From positions 1-5,950 of the forward strand of contig JAEYZJ010000054.1 of the NCBI GenBank assembly GCA_023430705.1: a stretch of 5,950 nucleotides of DNA, written 5' to 3'. The stretch comes from Pseudomonadota bacterium (GTDB lineage Bacteria > Pseudomonadota > Alphaproteobacteria > Rhizobiales > Devosiaceae). How positions within the stretch are numbered: the first letter of the stretch is position 1; each line of letters opens with the position of its first letter. The notes below the pieces were generated by a model. That model worked only from the letters and a program-made list of their open reading frames with translations. It made no database searches and had not been told where the DNA came from. A program made the position numbers and the translations under genes. Positions 1-5,601 of this stretch are shown one piece after another.

Positions 1-1299
1 GACATGACCCGCAGGACGTTCGATCCGCACCGGAGGGAAGAGGCCGAAGTTGATGTTCATCGGCTGGAAGCTGCGCGGACCTGGCTCGCCCTCCGCCGCG
101 AGATGCCCGCCGGTAATGTGCGAGAGCAGGGCACCCATGGCCGTGGTGGCCGGCGGGACCGCAAGGCTCTCACCCCGGGCGTCGGCGGCGGCGAGCCGGC
201 CGGCCATGAGGCCGACGGCGGCGCTCTCGACATAGCCCTCGACCCCGGTGACCTGGCCGGCAAAGCGCAGCCGCGGCATGGCCTTGAGCTTCAGGTCGCG
301 ACCCAGCACCCTGGGCGAATTGAGGAAGGTGTTGCGGTGCAGTCCGCCGAGCCGCGCGAACTGCGCGTTCTCGAGGCCGGGGATCATGCGGAAGATCTCG
401 GTCTGGACGCCGTAGCGCATCTTGGTCTGGAAGCCGACCATGTTCCACAGCGTGCCGAGCGCATTGTCCTGGCGCAGCTGCACGATGGCGTGCGGCTTGA
501 CGGTGGGGTTGCGCGGGTTGGTGAGCCCGACGGGCTTCATCGGGCCCCAGCGCAGCGTGTCCCGGCCGCGTTCGGCCATGACCTCGATCGGCAGGCAGCC
601 GTCGAAGTAGGGGACCTTCTCCCAGTCCTTGAACTGGTGCAGCGGTGCGGCCAGCAGCGCATCGACGAAGTCGTTGTACTGCTTCTCGTCCATGGGACAG
701 TTGAGGTAGTCGCGTCCGTCGCCCATCGGCCCGACCTTGTCATATCGCGACTGGGCCCAGACGATGTCCATGTCGATCGAGTCCTTGTGGACGATCGGCG
801 CGATGGCGTCGAAGAAGGCGAGCGAGTCCTCGCCGGTCAGTTCCTGGATCGCTTCGGCGAGCGCGGGCGAGGTCAGGGGACCCGTCGCGACGACGACATT
901 CTCCCAGTCCTCGGGCGGCAGGCCGGCGATCTCGCCCCGCTCGACGGAAATATTGGGGTGGTTGTGGATGGCCGCCGTCACGGCGTCGGAGAAGGCGACG
1001 CGATCCACGGCGAGCGCGCCGCCCGCCGGCAGCTTGCTGGCGTCGGCGGCGCGCATGATCAGCGAGCCGCAGCGGCGCATTTCCTCATGCAGCAGGCCGA
1101 CGGCATTGTGCCGGTGGTCGTCGGAGCGGAAGCTGTTCGAGCACACCAGCTCGGCGAAGTTCTCGGTCTCGTGCGCGTCGGTCTTCTGGACCGGGCGCAT
1201 TTCGTGCAGGACGACTGTGGCGCCGGCCTCGGCGGCCTGCCAGGCGGCCTCGGATCCGGCAAGCCCGCCGCCGATGACGTGGATGATCTGTTTGGACAT
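1..1299 (-). CDS. trmFO: TrmFO, folate- and FAD-dependent tRNA (uracil-54-C5)-methyltransferase, 3' end cut off
   Basis: This cytoplasmic flavoenzyme makes ribothymidine at position 54 in the T-loop of tRNA, taking the methylene carbon from 5,10-methylenetetrahydrofolate and reducing it through FAD. 433 residues are visible without a stop. Family members usually run about 440-480 residues, so only the extreme C-terminus is missing. The protein opens with MSKQIIHVIGGGLAGSE, an FAD-binding Rossmann motif at residues 10-17. Cys53 (in ELVCSNSF) and Cys235 (in FDGCLPIE) match the two functional cysteines known from Bacillus subtilis TrmFO (Cys53 and Cys226). Other family signatures are HEMRP (32-36), LNCPM (199-203) and, near the end, FAGQVTGVEGYVESAA. 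The ATG at 1297-1299 is the only start that keeps the complete Rossmann motif at the N-terminus. No strong Shine-Dalgarno sequence precedes it. It lies 42 bases after the stop of the upstream same-strand gene, so translation may be coupled to a shared transcript. Identification is secure. Confidence 0.97.
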   Translation of the reverse strand, partial: MSKQIIHVIGGGLAGSEAAWQAAEAGATVVLHEMRPVQKTDAHETENFAELVCSNSFRSDDHRHNAVGLLHEEMRRCGSLIMRAADASKLPAGGALAVDRVAFSDAVTAAIHNHPNISVERGEIAGLPPEDWENVVVATGPLTSPALAEAIQELTGEDSLAFFDAIAPIVHKDSIDMDIVWAQSRYDKVGPMGDGRDYLNCPMDEKQYNDFVDALLAAPLHQFKDWEKVPYFDGCLPIEVMAERGRDTLRWGPMKPVGLTNPRNPTVKPHAIVQLRQDNALGTLWNMVGFQTKMRYGVQTEIFRMIPGLENAQFARLGGLHRNTFLNSPRVLGRDLKLKAMPRLRFAGQVTGVEGYVESAAVGLMAGRLAAADARGESLAVPPATTAMGALLSHITGGHLAAEGEPGPRSFQPMNINFGLFPPVRIERPAGHV

Positions 1300-1341
1300 G
1301 GCGCGGGAGATAACAGTCCGCCGGACAGGGCGCAACCGCAG

Positions 1342-2013
1342 CTAGTCGACCCAGGGAAATCCGTGCGGTTCGGCCACTGCGCGGGGGAAGACGATCTCGT
1401 CGATATGGCCGCGCATCTCCGCCAGGAGGGGAAAGTCGTCGGGGCCGACGCCGATCCGCGCCAGCGGCGTCACCGGCTCCAGGCTGGCCCACTGCGCGAA
1501 GGCTACCCTGCGGCCGCCGTGGACCTCGGGCGGCTGCTGCACGAAGGTCTTGCGGGGCAGGAAGTAGATCGTGCCGCGACCGAAGGCCCGTTTCTCGAGG
1601 GCCGCCCGGGTGATGGAGAAGAAGTAGTACGGCTCGCCCGGGGCTTCGTCGTCCGCCAGCCGGAAGCTGGCGTTGATCGTCGACATCGGATGGATCGAGC
1701 GATCGAGGATCGCGAAGTACATCGGCCAGAGCCCGTCGGAGGCGGCATAGACCGCCTTCTGGTTGCCGAACGCCGTGGTGTCCCGCGGCTGGCGCGGCTC
1801 GAAGCGGGTGATGTCAGGGTTGGGCGAGCCGTGCAGCACCACCTCGCGCGTATCGGCGATGTGGCAGACGAACTCCCACACGGGCCGGTCGAGGCTATAC
1901 TGCACGATATTGCCGGGGCCCTTGGCCACGGCGTCGTCGAATACGCGGTCGAACGCCGCCAGCACGGCGGGGTCCGTAGGCATGGCCGGTCGGCGGCTCA
2001 TGTGCTGCAGCAT
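1342..2013 (-). CDS. unrecognised 223-aa protein, possible ADP-ribosyltransferase-like fold
   Basis: I do not recognise a named family. The ATG at 2011-2013 is chosen because GGGGAG lies about 10 bases upstream on the minus strand. The frame is open further up, to a TTG at 2106, but that overlaps the divergent GST start and has no ribosome site. ATGs at 2001 and 1983 are alternatives. The protein is soluble, with no signal peptide or membrane segment. The middle holds REVVLHGSPN (His61), then FEPRQPRD, then KAVYAASDGLWPMYFAIL (Tyr89). A histidine in an 'LHGS' strand followed about 28 residues later by a tyrosine in 'VYA..D...A..FA' resembles the first two positions of the H-Y-E triad of ADP-ribosyltransferase-like folds. 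Near the C-terminus, FAQWASLEPVTPLARI places Gln174 where such folds often carry a Glu. This is pattern inference only. The gene ends 42 bases before trmFO and is probably co-transcribed with it. Confidence 0.8.
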   Translation of the reverse strand: MLQHMSRRPAMPTDPAVLAAFDRVFDDAVAKGPGNIVQYSLDRPVWEFVCHIADTREVVLHGSPNPDITRFEPRQPRDTTAFGNQKAVYAASDGLWPMYFAILDRSIHPMSTINASFRLADDEAPGEPYYFFSITRAALEKRAFGRGTIYFLPRKTFVQQPPEVHGGRRVAFAQWASLEPVTPLARIGVGPDDFPLLAEMRGHIDEIVFPRAVAEPHGFPWVD

Positions 2014-2096
2014 GGCGCGAGGTCTCCCCGTGGAAGGAGATAGCGATCCCGCCGCCGCATGCAATAGGCTGGACCGGTCGTTGCAAGGGGGGAGAG
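2014..2096. promoter_or_regulatory. divergent intergenic region with a weak minus-strand promoter candidate
   Basis: These 83 bases separate two divergently transcribed genes and must hold the promoter for at least one of them. On the minus strand, TTGCAT (2059-2064) and TATCTC (2037-2042) are spaced by 16 bases and could be -35 and -10 elements, giving a short leader before the ATG at 2013. The ribosome site GGGGAG sits in 2024-2029. On the plus strand the GST is preceded by a purine-rich ribosome site, AAGGGGGGAGAG at 2085-2096. I see no convincing plus-strand -35/-10 pair. Confidence 0.35.
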
Positions 2097-2744
2097 ATGA
2101 CCGCAATCACGCTCTGGGGGCGGCTGAGTTCGTGCAACGTGCAGAAGGTGGTGTGGACGCTCGAGGAGCTTGGCCTGCCCTACGAGCATGTTCCGCTGGG
2201 TGGGCTTTACGGCGGCAACCGCACGGCGGAGTACCTGGCGGTCAACCCGAACGGGCTGGTGCCGGCGCTCAGGGACCGGGGCCTCGTCGTCTGGGAGAGC
2301 CACGCCATCGTGCGCTACCTCGCAGCGGAGTTCGGCAGCGGAGTGATCCATCCGGTCGAGCCGCGCGACCGGGCTGCGGCCGACCAGTGGACGGACTGGA
2401 CGGCGACCACGTTCCAGCCGGCCTGGATCGGACTGTTCTGGAGCAGGGTGCGCACGCCGCCGGCCGAACAGGATCCGGATGCGATCGCGCGACTGCTGCA
2501 GCGTACGGTGGACTGTCTCGAGATCATGGCGGGCCGGCTGGCGGAGGCGCCTTACCTCGGCGGCGAGCGGTTCAGCTACGCCGATATCGTCGCGGGGGTC
2601 GCCATGTACCGCTGGACGACGATGGACGTGGAAAGGCCGGTGCTGCCGGAAGTGGAGCGCTGGCACCAGCGGCTCCAAGAGCGGGCGGCGTTCCGCAAGG
2701 CGGTCAACGTGCCCTATGGCGAACTGGTGGGGCGGCTTGCCTAG
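2097..2744 (+). CDS. glutathione S-transferase family protein
   Basis: This is a cytosolic two-domain glutathione S-transferase of 215 residues, the usual family length. It probably conjugates glutathione to electrophiles or acts as a thiol transferase, but its substrate cannot be read from the sequence. The N-terminal thioredoxin-like domain (about 1-78) contains WGRLSSCNVQKVVWTLEELG, where Ser11 is the likely thiol-activating residue and Cys13 lies close by. NPNGLVPAL carries the invariant cis-proline (Pro56), and WESHAIVRYL carries the Glu67-Ser68 pair that binds the glutamyl group of glutathione. The helical C-terminal domain (about 88-215) contains FSYADIVAG, with the N-capping box Ser160-x-x-Asp163 conserved in GSTs. 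The ATG at 2097 directly follows a purine-rich ribosome site. It is divergent from the gene at 1342-2013 and convergent with the DUF1127 gene, so it is likely a single-gene transcript. The family call is firm and the subclass is not. Confidence 0.95.
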   Translation: MTAITLWGRLSSCNVQKVVWTLEELGLPYEHVPLGGLYGGNRTAEYLAVNPNGLVPALRDRGLVVWESHAIVRYLAAEFGSGVIHPVEPRDRAAADQWTDWTATTFQPAWIGLFWSRVRTPPAEQDPDAIARLLQRTVDCLEIMAGRLAEAPYLGGERFSYADIVAGVAMYRWTTMDVERPVLPEVERWHQRLQERAAFRKAVNVPYGELVGRLA

Positions 2745-2761
2745 AGGCCCCCGGAATGGCT

Positions 2762-2793
2762 GAACGCCCGCTTCTATCAGGGAGCGAGCGTTC
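2762..2793. terminator. imperfect hairpin between convergent genes, possible bidirectional terminator
   Basis: GAACGCCCGCT (2762-2772) and AGCGAGCGTTC (2783-2793) form an 11-base-pair stem with one C-A mismatch around a 10-base loop. It lies 18 bases after the GST stop and 40 bases beyond the DUF1127 stop on the other strand, where a shared terminator would be expected. No T-run follows on either strand, so it is not a canonical intrinsic terminator. Confidence 0.45.
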
Positions 2794-2832
2794 TATGATG
2801 CCGGCGAGATGCAGGAACCAGGCAGCGAACCG

Positions 2833-2982
2833 TCAGATGGCGCGCGCATGGTCGCGGGCAATGCGCTGGATGTCGGTGCGGGTGATGCCCAGGTCGGTCA
2901 GCTGGCGGTTGTCGAGAGCGGTCAGCTCACGGACGGTCTGCTGGTAGGCGGCCCACTTCTTCAGCGTCGTACGGATACCCAT
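2833..2982 (-). CDS. DUF1127 domain micro-protein, 49 aa
   Basis: The minus-strand reading is MGIRTTLKKWAAYQQTVREL, followed by TALDNRQLTDLGITRTDIQR and a short tail, IARDHARAI. This is the DUF1127 signature: a basic N-terminal helix with a tryptophan, 'R.L..L....L.DLGI.R.DI', then an Arg-rich C-terminus. The whole protein is the domain. Members of this family are frequent in alphaproteobacteria, and some have been reported to bind RNA and affect small-RNA maturation, RNA turnover or stress and nutrient responses. That role is family knowledge and is not shown here. The ATG at 2980-2982 is preceded on the minus strand by GAAAGGAAAATCAC, a good AAAGGA ribosome site 6-9 bases upstream. It lies downstream of, and co-directional with, a second micro-protein gene, and converges with the GST. 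Confidence 0.93.
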   Translation of the reverse strand: MGIRTTLKKWAAYQQTVRELTALDNRQLTDLGITRTDIQRIARDHARAI

Positions 2983-3201
2983 GTGATTTTCCTTTCGTTT
3001 CTACGGGAACAGATATGAGCGTTATCGTGCCGGATGAGCAGACGGTAATGTCTCAGCGCAGTCATGCGTTCCACGCATACCGGAGCCGATTTCGTATCCC
3101 GGTTCGGTTGCTGTTCATCCGTCGTTCATTCTCATGGCAAACCTGTGGCGCCAGCGTGGCGCCCGTGTGTCACGTCCGCATGACCAGCGCAGGCCGCAGC
3201 C
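2983..3201 (-). promoter_or_regulatory. AT-richer upstream region of the DUF1127 gene
   Basis: These 219 bases carry no convincing gene and are visibly richer in A/T than the flanking genes. They presumably hold the DUF1127 promoter and leader. A perfect inverted repeat, ATGCGT-TCC-ACGCAT, lies at 3064-3078 and could be an operator or small hairpin. On the minus strand GGAAC (3068-3072), 17 bases and CATT (3047-3050) resemble the alphaproteobacterial EcfG general-stress promoter (GGAAC-N16/17-CGTT) with one mismatch in the -10 element. The match is short and could be chance. No clear housekeeping promoter was found. Confidence 0.4.
3147..3163 (-). terminator. perfect GC hairpin downstream of the 48-aa gene
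   Basis: GGCGCCA (3147-3153), GCG, then TGGCGCC (3157-3163) form a perfect 7-base-pair stem with a three-base loop, 38 bases beyond the stop of the 48-aa gene on the minus strand. On that strand it is followed by ACAGGTTTGCC, only a weak T-tract. It may terminate the 48-aa transcript or simply be a structured part of the DUF1127 upstream region. Confidence 0.4.
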
Positions 3202-3348
3202 TCAGCGGTCGAACAGTCCGAGGGTCATGTTGCGGAAGTCGGGCCCGGAAATCCCCAAGGCGTCGCGGGTTGTCGGTACATCGGTTTCGCGCTGGGTCTG
3301 CCGCGGATCGATGAGGCGCCGGTTGCGCCAGACGGCACGGACGAACAT
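3202..3348 (-). CDS. 48-aa basic micro-protein, distant DUF1127-like C-terminal motif
   Basis: The reading is MFVRAVWRNRRLIDPRQTQR, followed by ETDVPTTRDALGISGPDFRN and MTLGLFDR. It is small and basic at the N-terminus, with no signal or membrane segment. The ATG at 3346-3348 has an excellent ribosome site on the minus strand, AGAGGTGA about 5-6 bases upstream, which is the best evidence that it is translated. The frame extends further up without a stop, antisense to nothing functional, but no upstream start has a comparable site and longer versions would run into the dipeptidase gene. The segment ALGISGPDFRNM lines up with DLGITRTDIQRI of the neighbouring DUF1127 protein (L-G-I-[ST]-x-x-D-[FI]), so it may be a diverged relative. 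Function is unknown. It sits 151 bases after the dipeptidase stop on the same strand. Confidence 0.75.
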   Translation of the reverse strand: MFVRAVWRNRRLIDPRQTQRETDVPTTRDALGISGPDFRNMTLGLFDR

Positions 3349-3499
3349 CGTGCTCACCTCTTGCGGATCATGACGCAGTGGAGGATGCGCTGATTTGGGC
3401 GTCCGCGCACCGGTGGTTTGATCAGCCCCGACATGCACTCGACGCATGGCAAGGTTCATGTTTGCGTCAGGTTGAGGGCGGTTTCGCCCAGTGCCGGGC
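3349..3499 (-). promoter_or_regulatory. intergenic region upstream of the 48-aa gene, with small inverted repeats
   Basis: This 151-base gap holds the ribosome site of the 48-aa gene and no visible coding sequence of its own. GGGCG-GTTT-CGCCC (3476-3489) is a small hairpin just beyond the dipeptidase stop. It lacks a following T-run on the minus strand, so it is only a weak terminator candidate. CATGC (3432-3436) and GCATG (3444-3448) form a 5-base inverted repeat. I could not pick out a convincing promoter. Confidence 0.3.
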
Positions 3500-4552
3500 T
3501 CAGCCGATGGTGCGCTCGAGCAGCGACAGCCAGTTGCCGTGGGCCAGCCTTTCGAGCAGCGGCGCGTCGTACCCGTGCCGCTCCAGCGCCTCGAACAGGC
3601 GGGGAAGGCCGGTGGCATCGCCGATCGCGGCCGGCACCAGCGCGCCGTCGAAGTCGGAGCCCATGCCGACACGGGTCTCCCCCAATGCCTCGATGAGTCC
3701 GTCGAGGTGCCGGATCATGTTCTCGACGGGCGTGTCGGCGCGCATCTGGCCGTCGGCGCGCAGGAAGCCGGTGGCGAAGTTCAGCCCGACCATGTCGTCG
3801 CTCTCCCGGATGGCGCGCAACTGGTCGGCCGTGAGGTTGCGCGGCGCCGCGGTGAGGGCGTGCACGTTGGAGTGCGTGGCGACCAGCGGCGCGGTGGATA
3901 GCGCCGCCACGTCCCAGAACCCCTTCTCGGTGATGTGGGAGAGGTCGATGAGGATGCGGCGCTCGTTGCAGGCGCGGACAAGGCGTTTGCCGGCGTCGGT
4001 GAGGCCCGGCCCGAGGTCAGGCGAGTGCGGAAAGCGGAACGGCACGCCGTGGCCGAAGATGTTGGTGCGGCTCCAGACCGGTCCGATGGAGCGCAGGCCG
4101 GCGGCGTGGAGCACGTCGAGGAAGTAGAGGTCCTCGTCGATGGCTTCGGCGCCCTCGATGTGGAGGACTGCCGCGAGCGAGCCGCGGGCCATGGCGGCGC
4201 GGATATCGGCAGCGCTCCGGCAGACGGTGAGCGCGCCGTTCGAGGCGGCCTCGAGCCGCAGCAGCAGGGCGACCTGGTGCACGGTCATCCGGCGGGCGAG
4301 GTCCATCGGCAGTTCGGGAGGCAGCGGCCGGTTGATCATGTCGCCGGCCGTGGTGAAGTCGGCCCGCTCGTTGGGCGAGGGGCAGAAGACGGCGAAAATG
4401 CCGCCCGCGAGGTTGCCCGCCCGGGCCTTGGGCAGGTCGATGTGGCCGGGTCCGCCTCCCGCGAGGAACCGCGCCACCGGATCGGGAGACGTGTCGTTCA
4501 TCAGGCGGAGCAGGACGTCGTTATGGCCGTCGAAGATCTGGGGCGTAGGCAA
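3500..4552 (-). CDS. membrane dipeptidase family protein (peptidase family M19, renal dipeptidase-like)
   Basis: This is a binuclear zinc peptidase with a TIM-barrel amidohydrolase-type fold, expected to cleave dipeptides, including ones with a C-terminal D-residue in some homologues. Its actual substrate is not evident. It has 350 residues, normal for bacterial members. The metal ligands are all visible: His10 and Asp12 in FDGHND, bridging Glu133 in LHIEGAEA, His206 in DLSHITEKGFWDV, and His227 in VATHSNVHAL. Asp300 in GSDFDG is the conserved catalytic acidic residue. There is no signal peptide, so it is probably cytoplasmic despite the family name. The start is a TTG at 4550-4552, supported by GGAG (4561-4564) exactly 8 bases upstream and by the usual family distance to HND. 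No in-frame ATG or GTG lies just upstream. It follows the methyltransferase gene by 80 bases, with a strong hairpin in between. Confidence 0.95.
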   Translation of the reverse strand: MPTPQIFDGHNDVLLRLMNDTSPDPVARFLAGGGPGHIDLPKARAGNLAGGIFAVFCPSPNERADFTTAGDMINRPLPPELPMDLARRMTVHQVALLLRLEAASNGALTVCRSAADIRAAMARGSLAAVLHIEGAEAIDEDLYFLDVLHAAGLRSIGPVWSRTNIFGHGVPFRFPHSPDLGPGLTDAGKRLVRACNERRILIDLSHITEKGFWDVAALSTAPLVATHSNVHALTAAPRNLTADQLRAIRESDDMVGLNFATGFLRADGQMRADTPVENMIRHLDGLIEALGETRVGMGSDFDGALVPAAIGDATGLPRLFEALERHGYDAPLLERLAHGNWLSLLERTIG

Positions 4553-4596
4553 TGGGCTGGCTCCGGTGCGGGACGTGGTCCGAGAGAGCAGGGGAA

Positions 4597-4626
4597 GGTG
4601 GCGAGGGCAAGGTGCCCTGCGCCACC
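4597..4626 (-). terminator. strong bulged hairpin just after the methyltransferase stop
   Basis: GGTGGCG-AGGGCA (4597-4609) pairs with TGCCCT (4613-4618) and CGCCACC (4620-4626), leaving a three-base loop and one bulged G at 4619: 13 base pairs in total. On the minus strand it begins only 6 bases after the methyltransferase stop and is followed by TTCCCCTGCTCTCTC, pyrimidine-rich but not a pure T-run. The position and strength suit a transcription terminator or attenuator that lowers readthrough into the dipeptidase gene. Confidence 0.55.
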
Positions 4627-4632
4627 CCCGTC

Positions 4633-5523
4633 TCAGCTGAACCGGCGGGAGACGACGAAGAACGGCGTGGCGCCGCCGTGCCAGGGCTCGCCGGAGCCGA
4701 CCTCGACGAACGCGTCGGCGACGAACCCGGCTTCGGCCAGTTCAGCCGCAATGGCCTCGGGCGTGTAGTACTGCATCCAGTTGAAGACTTCGAAGCTGCG
4801 GGCGGGCTCGACGACGAGGAAGCGCTCGAGGCTGATCCGCTCGGCGCGATAGAGCCAGGACTGCCGGAAGCCGAAATAGTCCTCCGCCGACCAGAAGCCG
4901 TCCATGAAGCGGTGGCCGAACGCGCTGCCCTCGGACATGGCGTCGAGCTGGCCGGGGGAATAGACGTCGAAGACGAAGCGGCCGCCGGGCGCCAGCGCCT
5001 CGGCAACGCTGTGGAGCAGCGTGCGGCGACGGTCCGGCGACAGGGCGCAGTAGTCGCCGTAGATCTGGGTGACGAGATCGGCAGGGCCGGGCAGGGGCGA
5101 GGCGAGATAGTCGGCCTCGACGTAACTCAGCTTCGCGCCGGCGGGGATGTTGTCCCTGGCGTGGGCGATCGAGACGGGCGAGAAATCGAGCCCGGTGACA
5201 TCGGCGCCGCCGGCCGCCATCCGGGTGGCGTAGAGGCCGGGGCCGCAGCCCAGGTCGAGCACCCGGCGGCCGGCGAGGCCGAAGCTGCGATCGAGCCAGT
5301 CGACCGTGGCATCGATGGTCGCGGCGCGGCGCGAGGCGGCGTCGATCTCGGGATCGAGATGATAGGCCAGCATCCGGCGGCCGATATGCGGGTCGGTCCA
5401 GAGCAGGTCGGTGGTGTAGCGCGAAAAGGGTTCGGGCCGTCGGCTGAATTCGAGCAGTTGCTGGTACACGGGCGGCTGGACTTTCGGGCCTGTTCCGGTT
5501 GCGTGGGTCACGCGACGGGGCAC
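4633..5523 (-). CDS. class I SAM-dependent methyltransferase, substrate unknown
   Basis: This is a soluble S-adenosylmethionine-dependent methyltransferase of up to 296 residues. Motif I is RVLDLGCGPGLYATRMA (Asp90 to Gly96). The acidic residue closing beta-2 is Asp113 in VTGLDFSPVSI. Asp138 in VEADY lies in the adenine-binding region, and LAPGGRFVFDVYSP (177-190) is the strand 5 and post-motif region. An N-terminal helical segment, FSRYTTDLLWTDPHIGRRML, and a C-terminal FNWMQYYTPEAI section flank the core. These presumably shape substrate specificity, but I cannot assign a substrate. The start is uncertain: GTG at 5521-5523 gives the longest form but has no good ribosome site. GTGs at 5511 and 5469 are alternatives, and the conserved part seems to begin near residue 20. 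The frame stays open upstream as far as the TGA of the siderophore-interacting protein gene. The two genes are co-directional and 78 bases apart. Confidence 0.92.
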   Translation of the reverse strand: MPRRVTHATGTGPKVQPPVYQQLLEFSRRPEPFSRYTTDLLWTDPHIGRRMLAYHLDPEIDAASRRAATIDATVDWLDRSFGLAGRRVLDLGCGPGLYATRMAAGGADVTGLDFSPVSIAHARDNIPAGAKLSYVEADYLASPLPGPADLVTQIYGDYCALSPDRRRTLLHSVAEALAPGGRFVFDVYSPGQLDAMSEGSAFGHRFMDGFWSAEDYFGFRQSWLYRAERISLERFLVVEPARSFEVFNWMQYYTPEAIAAELAEAGFVADAFVEVGSGEPWHGGATPFFVVSRRFS

Positions 5524-5548
5524 GTCGCGGTCACACTGGAGTACAGTC

Positions 5549-5599
5549 CCCGGGCGCGGAAATCCATTGGGCAGGCGCGGCCGGAATGGCTCGCCCGGG
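5549..5599 (-). repeat. inverted repeat in the gap after the ferric reductase gene, possible terminator
   Basis: CCCGGGCG (5549-5556) and CGCCCGGG (5592-5599) are perfect 8-base arms enclosing a 35-base segment. Inside it, CCATT (5564-5568) and AATGG (5585-5589) can pair as well. On the minus strand the structure starts 2 bases after the stop of the siderophore-interacting protein gene. No T-run follows, so a factor-independent terminator is not clear. It may instead fold in the leader of the methyltransferase message. Confidence 0.4.
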
Positions 5600-5601
5600 C
5601 G

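Noticed and set aside
4..2043. A 679-codon open frame on the plus strand across trmFO and the next gene.
   Set aside because: It runs antisense to trmFO, which is identified by its FAD motif and both functional cysteines. The translation is low-complexity, rich in Arg, Gly, Asp and Val, typical of the complement of GC-rich coding DNA.
2014..2106. An extended N-terminus for the unknown protein, starting from TTG at 2106.
   Set aside because: It would overlap the divergent GST start and use a TTG with no ribosome site, while the ATG at 2013 has GGGGAG about 10 bases upstream.
3015..3314. A 99-codon plus-strand open frame in the gap between the two micro-protein genes.
   Set aside because: It runs over the well-supported 48-aa gene on the opposite strand. 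Its second half is Arg/Ser-rich shadow sequence, and its upstream ribosome site is poor.
2833..3348. The two adjacent micro-protein genes as a toxin-antitoxin pair.
   Set aside because: One is a clear DUF1127 protein, which is not a toxin or antitoxin family. The genes are 219 bases apart rather than overlapping, and no toxin fold is visible in the other.
3202..3672. A longer, 156-codon version of the 48-aa gene.
   Set aside because: The extension overlaps the dipeptidase 3' end in another frame and lacks a ribosome site. The internal ATG at 3348 has an AGAGGTGA site at proper spacing.
3935..4768. A 277-codon plus-strand open frame opposite the dipeptidase and methyltransferase genes.
   Set aside because: It is antisense to two clearly identified enzymes, has no recognisable motif, and shows the composition of a shadow frame.
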